From Rhizocola hellebori (GTDB lineage Bacteria > Actinomycetota > Actinomycetes > Mycobacteriales > Micromonosporaceae): a DNA stretch of 64,000 nt. The notes below the pieces were generated by a model. It had not been told where the DNA came from, made no database searches, and saw only the letters and a list, made by a program, of their open reading frames with translations. The first letter of the stretch is position 1. Each line of letters opens with the position of its first letter. A program made the position numbers and the translations under genes. The stretch lies in assembly GCF_016862955.1 (NCBI RefSeq), contig NZ_BONY01000016.1, positions 62,001 through 126,000 of the forward strand, read 5' to 3'. Positions 58,807 through 64,000 of this stretch are shown piece after piece.

Positions 58807-59917
58807 GGCTCTCCAATGCGGACTGCACCTGGGTCAAAAGCTCCTGCCAGCTGGTGGAGAACTTCTCCACGCCCTCGCGCTCCAAGACCTCGACGACGTC
58901 GTCATAGTCCACCCCAACCGCCTTGAGTGCCGCCATCGTCTCATGCGCGGCCGCCACGTTGGGCGTGATCGTGTCGGGCGAGATGCTGGCCTTCTCCGCC
59001 ACCGCCCACAGCGTCTTCTCCGGCATCGTGTTGACGACACCGGGCGCGATCAGCTCGTCGACGTACAGGGTGGGGGAGTAGTCGGGGTTCTTCGTTCCCG
59101 TCGATGCCCACAGCGGGCGCTGCGGCTGTGCGCCCAACCCCCGCAGACTGACCCAACGCGGACTCTGCAGGACCTTCTGGTGCGCTTCATAGGCAAGGCG
59201 GGCGTTGGCGACAGCTGCCTTGCCCCGCAACGCAAGCGCCTCCGGGGTGGCGATCTTCTCGAGACGCTTGTCGATTTCGGTGTCCACTCGCGACACGAAG
59301 AACGACGCCACCGATTGGAGCTTGGACAGGTCGTGACCGTTCTGCTGCGCCTGCTCCAGCCCGGAAAGCCACGCGTCCATCACCTCGCGGTAGCGGTCGA
59401 GCGAGAAGATGAGTGTCACGTTGACGCTGATGCCCTGGGCCAGGGTGGCCGTGATGGCGGGCAGGCCGGCCCTGGTAGCCGGGATCTTGATGAACAGGTT
59501 GGGCCTGTCCACCAGCCACCACAGCTGTTTGGCCTCGGCCGTGGTGGCGGAGGTGTTGTCCGCCTTGCGCGGGTCGCACTCGATGGAGACCCGTCCGTCC
59601 ATTCCGGACGACGAGTCGAAGGCGGGCCGCATGACGTCGCAGGCCTTCCGCACGTCAAACGCGGTGATCAGGCGCATCGCCTCCTCGACCCCGATCTTGC
59701 AGGTCGCCAGGTCGTTGAGCTGCTCGGTGTACTCGTCGCTGTTGGCGATGGCGAGCTGGAAGATGGTCGGGTTGCTGGTCACGCCCACGACATGGTTCTC
59801 GCGGCGAACTTTGTCCAAATTGGTCTGTGAACCGCCCTCGGTCAGGCGCTCACGGGAGATGTCATCGAGCCAGATCGCCACGCCCGCGGCGGAAAGCTCG
59901 GCAAGTTTGTCAGTCAT
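58799..59917 (-). CDS. tal: Transaldolase
   Basis: Non-oxidative pentose phosphate enzyme. 372 residues: [17 protein letters not shown] at the N-terminus, [17 protein letters not shown], the Schiff-base Lys in [15 protein letters not shown], and [35 protein letters not shown] at 59917 is chosen (start [12 protein letters not shown]) over the longer frame. It overlaps pgi and lies 4 bases after tkt. Confidence 0.96.
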   Translation of the reverse strand: MTDKLAELSAAGVAIWLDDISRERLTEGGSQTNLDKVRRENHVVGVTSNPTIFQLAIANSDEYTEQLNDLATCKIGVEEAMRLITAFDVRKACDVMRPAFDSSSGMDGRVSIECDPRKADNTSATTAEAKQLWWLVDRPNLFIKIPATRAGLPAITATLAQGISVNVTLIFSLDRYREVMDAWLSGLEQAQQNGHDLSKLQSVASFFVSRVDTEIDKRLEKIATPEALALRGKAAVANARLAYEAHQKVLQSPRWVSLRGLGAQPQRPLWASTGTKNPDYSPTLYVDELIAPGVVNTMPEKTLWAVAEKASISPDTITPNVAAAHETMAALKAVGVDYDDVVEVLEREGVEKFSTSWQELLTQVQSALESHV

Positions 59918-59921
59918 GGTC

Positions 59922-62018
59922 TCAGTTCCCTGTCGCTTCACCCTGAATTTGAGCCGTACGGGAAAGCGTCGCCCTAGCCGCGGCGACCACATTGTCCGGC
60001 GTGAAGCCGAACTTCTCGAACAACACCTTGTCCGGCGCGCTCGCGCCGTAGTGCTCGATGCTGACGCATTCGCCGTAGGGGCCGACCAGGTCGCGCCACG
60101 GCATCGCGATGCCCGCCTCCACGCTCACGCGTGCCTTGACCTCCGGCGGCAGCACCTTGTGCCGATAGCTCTCCTCCTGGGCGTCAAACCACTCGCGGCA
60201 CGGCATCGACACCACCCGCACCCGATGGCCCTCGCCTTCCAGGCGCTCCCGCGCCTGCAGCGCCAGGGAGACCTCGGAACCGGTGGCGATGATGATGACC
60301 TGCGGCCGGCCTTCGCTCGCCTCGGCGAGAACGTAACCGCCCTTGGCGAAGTCGGTGATCGACTTCGGGTCGAGCGTGGGCACGTTCTGCCGGGTCAAGC
60401 AGAGCGCGGTCGGCCTGTCCGTGTGGGTCAGCGCCATACGCCAAGCATGCGCCGTCTCGTTGGCGTCCGCCGGGCGCACGACGTCCAGGCCGGGGATGGC
60501 CCGCAGCGCGCAAAGGTGCTCGATCGGCTGGTGGGTGGGGCCGTCCCCGCCCAGCCCGATCGAGTCGTGCGTCCACACGTAGATGACCGGGAGCTTCATC
60601 AGCGCGGCGAGGCGCACCGCCGGGCGCATGTAGTCGCTGAAGACAAGGAAGGTGCCGCCGTAGGGGCGGGTGCCGCCGTGCAGGACGATGCCGTTGAGGA
60701 TGGCGCCCATGCCGTGCTCGCGGATGCCGAAGTGAAGCACCCGGCCGTATTCGTTGCCGGAGAACTCCTTCGTCGAGAACTCGACCGGCACGAACGAAGT
60801 CTCACCCTTCATCGTGGTGTTGTTCGACTCGGCAAGGTCGGCCGAGCCGCCCCACAGCTCAGGCAACACCGGCGCGAGAGCGTTGAGCACCTCACCGGAA
60901 GCCGCCCGGGTGGCGATGCCCTTGGGATCTGACGGCCAGGTGGGAAGCACGTCTTGCCAACCCTTTTTGAGGGTACGGGTGGACAGCCGCGCGAAGAGCT
61001 CAGCGCCCTCCGGGTTCGCCTCGGCCCAGCGCTGGAACTGCTCGTCCCATCGCTGGTGCTCCTCGCGGCCGCGTTTGACCGCCCCGCGCACGTGCTCAAG
61101 CACCTCGGGGGCGACCTCGAAGCTGGCTTCAGGGTCGAAGCCGAGAACCTCCTTGGTGGCCGCCAGCTCCTCCTTGCCCAGCGCCGAGCCGTGGATCTTG
61201 CCGGTGTTCTGCTTGTTCGGCGCGGGCCAGCCGATGATGGTGCGCAGGCCGATGAAGCTCGGCCGGTCGGTGGCCTCGCGCGCCCGCTGGATCGCGGCCC
61301 ACAGCTCGTCGACGTCCTCGACGTACTGGCCGGTCTTGGTCCAGTCGACCTTCTCGGTGTGCCAGCCGTAGGCGGCGTACCTGGCGACGACATCCTCGGA
61401 CTTGGCGATCTTGGTGTCGTCCTCGATCGAGATCTCGTTGTCGTCGTAGATGACGATGAGGTTGCCCAGCTTCTGGTGACCCGCGATCGAGGAGACCTCG
61501 TGGGAGATGCCCTCCTCGATGTCGCCGTCTGAGACGAACGCGAAGATGTGATGGTCGAAGATGCTGGCGCCGGGCGCCGCGTCCGGGTCCATCAGACCGC
61601 GCTCGCGGCGGGCCGCCATGGCCATCCCGACCGCGTTGCCCAGCCCCTGCCCGAGCGGGCCTGTCGTGGTTTCGACACCGCGCGTGTGACCGTGCTCCGG
61701 GTGGCCCGGCGTCAGCGAGCCCCATTGCCGCAACGCCTTCAGGTCCTCGAGCTGCAGACCGTAACCGGAGTAAAAGAGCTGAATGTATAAGGTGAGGCTC
61801 GAGTGCCCGCACGACAGCACGAAGCGGTCGCGCCCCGGCCAGTCCGGGTCGGCCGGGTCGTGCCGCATGGCCCGCTGGAACAGCAGGTAGGCGGCGGGGG
61901 CCAGGCTCATCGCGGTGCCTGGATGGCCGTTGCCGGCCTTCTCCACAGCATCCATCGCGAGCACGCGAACGGTGTCTACAGCACGGCGGTCGAGATCGGA
62001 CCAAGTGAGTTGCTCCAC
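59922..62018 (-). CDS. tkt: Transketolase
   Basis: Thiamine-diphosphate enzyme of the pentose phosphate pathway. 698 residues: [19 protein letters not shown], the ThDP motif [31 protein letters not shown], and the pyrimidine domain with [25 protein letters not shown] at 62018 begins the [22 protein letters not shown]-terminus. First gene of the minus-strand operon; ctaB lies divergent after 89 bases. Confidence 0.97.
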   Translation of the reverse strand: MEQLTWSDLDRRAVDTVRVLAMDAVEKAGNGHPGTAMSLAPAAYLLFQRAMRHDPADPDWPGRDRFVLSCGHSSLTLYIQLFYSGYGLQLEDLKALRQWGSLTPGHPEHGHTRGVETTTGPLGQGLGNAVGMAMAARRERGLMDPDAAPGASIFDHHIFAFVSDGDIEEGISHEVSSIAGHQKLGNLIVIYDDNEISIEDDTKIAKSEDVVARYAAYGWHTEKVDWTKTGQYVEDVDELWAAIQRAREATDRPSFIGLRTIIGWPAPNKQNTGKIHGSALGKEELAATKEVLGFDPEASFEVAPEVLEHVRGAVKRGREEHQRWDEQFQRWAEANPEGAELFARLSTRTLKKGWQDVLPTWPSDPKGIATRAASGEVLNALAPVLPELWGGSADLAESNNTTMKGETSFVPVEFSTKEFSGNEYGRVLHFGIREHGMGAILNGIVLHGGTRPYGGTFLVFSDYMRPAVRLAALMKLPVIYVWTHDSIGLGGDGPTHQPIEHLCALRAIPGLDVVRPADANETAHAWRMALTHTDRPTALCLTRQNVPTLDPKSITDFAKGGYVLAEASEGRPQVIIIATGSEVSLALQARERLEGEGHRVRVVSMPCREWFDAQEESYRHKVLPPEVKARVSVEAGIAMPWRDLVGPYGECVSIEHYGASAPDKVLFEKFGFTPDNVVAAARATLSRTAQIQGEATGN

Positions 62019-62107
62019 GCTAGTTGACCCTACCCACTGCGCGCACCACCCATGTGTGAACCCGCCCCTAAACGCTCACGGTGTTTGCGCTGCCGTAGCC
62101 TGTGCAG

Positions 62108-63037
62108 GTGAGCACGGCTACGGCCCTAGACACGGCCACAGAAACCCCCGAACTTCTTATTTCCGAGCAACGCTTTCCGCGCGTGCGCGCCTACGTCTCG
62201 CTGACCAAGCCGCGCATCGTCGAGCTGTTGCTCGTGACGACCGTGCCCGCGATGATGCTCGCCGAAGGCGGCCTGCCGTCGCCGTGGCTGATGGCCGTCG
62301 TGTTGGTCGGGGGGTCGCTGGCGGCCGGTGGCTCCAGCGCCATCAACTGCTACCTCGATCGCGACATCGACCCGCTGATGGGACGCACGTCACGCCGGCC
62401 CTTGGTGACCCACACCATCGCGCCGCGAAACGCGCTCATCTTCGGCCTGATCCTCGCCGTTGTCGCCACCGCCCTGATGACCGCGTTCACCAACCCGCTC
62501 GCGGCGGGTCTGACCGTCGCGGCGATCGTTTATTACGACCTCATCTACACCGCGTGGCTCAAGCGCACGACGAAGCACAACACCTTCTGGGGCGGTGTTT
62601 GCGGGGCCATGCCGGTCCTGATCGGCTGGGCCGCCGTCGCCGGCACGCTCGCTCCGCTCGCCTGGCTCCTCTTCGGCGTCGTGTTCTTCTGGCAGATGCC
62701 GCATTTCTACGCACTGGCCATCAAATTCAAGGACGACTACGCGCGGGCCGGGATCCCGATGCTGCCGGTGGTGGCGACCCCCATGCACGTGGCCCGGGAT
62801 GCCGTCATCTACTCCTGGCTCACCGTCGCGGTCTCCCTGGCCGCCTGGCCGCTGGGAATGTCGACGATCTATGGCATCCCGGCGCTGATCTGCGGTGGCA
62901 TGTTCATCCTCGAGGCGCACGGACTCTACTCGCGCACCAAGCTCGGCGAGCCCGTCAAGCCCATGCGCCTTTTCCACTGGTCCACGGCTTATCTCACTAT
63001 CGTGTTCGTTGCAGCCGCTGTGGACGTGTTTATCTGA
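62108..63037 (+). CDS. ctaB: Protoheme IX farnesyltransferase (heme O synthase)
   Basis: Makes heme O for the cytochrome oxidase by farnesylating heme b. A UbiA-type membrane protein of 309 residues with nine or so helices, the first prenyl motif [15 protein letters not shown] and the second [25 protein letters not shown] at 62108 is taken; an in-frame GTG at 62102 is also possible. Divergent from tkt. Confidence 0.95.
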   Translation: MSTATALDTATETPELLISEQRFPRVRAYVSLTKPRIVELLLVTTVPAMMLAEGGLPSPWLMAVVLVGGSLAAGGSSAINCYLDRDIDPLMGRTSRRPLVTHTIAPRNALIFGLILAVVATALMTAFTNPLAAGLTVAAIVYYDLIYTAWLKRTTKHNTFWGGVCGAMPVLIGWAAVAGTLAPLAWLLFGVVFFWQMPHFYALAIKFKDDYARAGIPMLPVVATPMHVARDAVIYSWLTVAVSLAAWPLGMSTIYGIPALICGGMFILEAHGLYSRTKLGEPVKPMRLFHWSTAYLTIVFVAAAVDVFI

Positions 63038-63041
63038 TAGA

Positions 63042-63121
63042 GGCACGACACGCCCTGTTTGTCCTTTCGCTAGATTTCGGCTAGAAATCGTGCCACTTAA
63101 ATACCCATTTATTCGGACAAA
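63042..63121. other. Interleaved inverted repeats after ctaB
   Basis: GGCACGA (63042-63048) pairs with TCGTGCC (63088-63094), and TTTGTCC (63058-63064) with GGACAAA (63115-63121). The two interleave, so they cannot both be simple hairpins. The stretch is AT-rich for the window and probably holds the ctaB terminator and the next promoter. Confidence 0.35.
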
Positions 63122-63204
63122 CAACCCGCTCTCCGGGTAACCGGGGTCACAATTCATTTCGCGGTGGCGGGCCGATAGTCCTTGGTGTGACTAGGGTGCT
63201 TCCT

Positions 63205-63525
63205 ATGGCAGATGGTTCTGATACGACGGCGACGATTGAACATCCCAACGCCGGTCTCGTCACTGGTCTGAAGGAGTTCGTCGGCGCGCACGGGGGTGCG
63301 AAGGCCGTCATCGAATACGTGGGCCGGCGTGGAGCACGAATCGTGCTGGTGGGAAAAGACGGTGAGTGGGGCGACCAGTTCGCCGAAAGCACCACCGTGG
63401 CGCGGCAGGCCTGCGAAAAAGCTGGAGTCACCGTTGAGAACGAGTGGGAGCGTGAGCTGGTGGAGCTGATGCGCCCAACCAACGATCTTTGGCGTTCCAT
63501 GTCCAAGCGGACGTTGTCTCGGTGA
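63205..63525 (+). CDS. Hypothetical protein
   Basis: A 106-residue soluble protein with no domain that I can identify. Its middle (GLKEFVGAHGGAKAVIEYVGRRGARIVLVGKDGEWGDQFAE) looks like a compact alpha/beta fold, followed by WERELVELMRPTNDLW. ATG at 63205 is preferred over GTG at 63187 because upstream residues are not conserved-looking. Composition and codon use are like its neighbours. Confidence 0.7.
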   Translation: MADGSDTTATIEHPNAGLVTGLKEFVGAHGGAKAVIEYVGRRGARIVLVGKDGEWGDQFAESTTVARQACEKAGVTVENEWERELVELMRPTNDLWRSMSKRTLSR

Positions 63526-63565
63526 TATCGGCGTTTGCGAAGCAACACGCTGATATCGTGATCTT

Positions 63566-64000
63566 GTGACAACCCCTTCCCCATCCACGACCCGGGCTAA
63601 CGCCCGGGTCGCTCTCGTTACCTGCGCTGAATATCCAGCCTTGGAGCCCGACGACCAGCTGGTCATCCCCGCCTTGGCGGCGCTGGGCATCGAAGCCGTC
63701 GCCGCCGTCTGGGACGACCCGGCGGTCGACTGGCCGTCCTTCGACGCGACCGTGCTCCGCTCGCCGTGGGACTATGCGACGCGGCGCGACGAGTTCGTGC
63801 GATGGGCCCGGCGGGTGCCGCGTCTGGCCAACAGTGTCGACGTCGTGGAGTGGAACACCGACAAGCGCTATCTCGGCGAGCTGGCGGCCTCCGGAGTCCC
63901 AGTCACCCCAACCACTTTCATCGCCCCCAGCGAGATGTGGCTGCCGCCCACCGCCGACGGCGAATACGTCATCAAACCCTCGATCAGCGCGGGCAGCAAG
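63566..64000 (+). CDS. ATP-grasp (RimK-like) protein, 3'-truncated by window edge
   Basis: An open frame of 145 codons without a stop before the window ends. It starts GTG and encodes ARVALVTCAEYPALEPDDQLV, LRSPWDYATRRDEFVRWARR, VEWNTDKRYLGELAASGVPVTPTTFI and YVIKPSISAGSK, the N and pre-ATP-binding domains of RimK-like ATP-grasp ligases (prokaryotic glutathione-synthetase-like). These join a carboxylate to an amine. The GTG at 63566 sits in front of a strong 10-bp hairpin (63588-63611) at codons 8-16, so the real start could be a little later. Confidence 0.85.
   Translation, partial: MTTPSPSTTRANARVALVTCAEYPALEPDDQLVIPALAALGIEAVAAVWDDPAVDWPSFDATVLRSPWDYATRRDEFVRWARRVPRLANSVDVVEWNTDKRYLGELAASGVPVTPTTFIAPSEMWLPPTADGEYVIKPSISAGSK

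Overview
The window is high-GC DNA from an actinomycete-type bacterium. It carries whiA, the OpcA/Zwf pair, mycelial-type secreted hydrolases and many GTG starts. The gene set resembles Micromonosporales or a neighbouring order, but this is an inference from gene content only. No tRNA, rRNA, insertion sequence, phage gene or CRISPR array was recognised.

The backbone is a housekeeping chain: polA, rpsA, coaE, uvrB, uvrA, uvrC, rapZ, yvcK, whiA, gap, pgk, tpiA, secG, then on the minus strand tkt, tal, pgi, zwf, opcA, pgl, and finally ctaB. All three nucleotide-excision-repair genes (uvrB, uvrA, uvrC) lie within about 23 kb. Upper glycolysis and the oxidative and non-oxidative pentose phosphate pathway face each other at secG/pgl, whose 3' ends overlap.

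Accessory blocks interrupt this chain. Block 1 (3.9-15 kb) has a low-GC minus-strand gene joining a SLATT-like two-transmembrane domain to a nucleotidyltransferase fold, an ArsR-type regulator, a secreted GH3 glycosidase with two CBM6-like modules, a TetR regulator with operator repeats and an alpha/beta hydrolase, a CPA-type cation/proton antiporter, a VapBC pair and a methyltransferase. Block 2 (17.8-22.5 kb) has a duplicated-domain lipoprotein, a secreted GH27 alpha-galactosidase with two NPCBM-like domains, and a long minisatellite. Block 3 (24.7-39.5 kb) has two hemerythrin proteins, an MFS exporter divergent from an HxlR-redoxin fusion, small secreted proteins, a TerC protein behind a yybP-ykoY (Mn2+) riboswitch, a murein-peptide recycling group (YkfC-like and YkfB-like enzymes, serine hydrolase, YhhN), a snapalysin-like protease, typA, a GH73 glucosaminidase and rsgA.

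The most interesting single item is the SLATT-nucleotidyltransferase fusion at 4050-5168. Its two halves suggest a self-contained membrane-effector and nucleotide-sensing conflict protein; its base composition differs from its neighbours and related short repeats flank it on both sides. The second theme is intergenic tandem arrays: about 58 bp (growing out of the 3' end of the hydrolase gene), 24-25 bp (17 units) and 21 bp (7 units), all carrying a TGCGGTG-type core.
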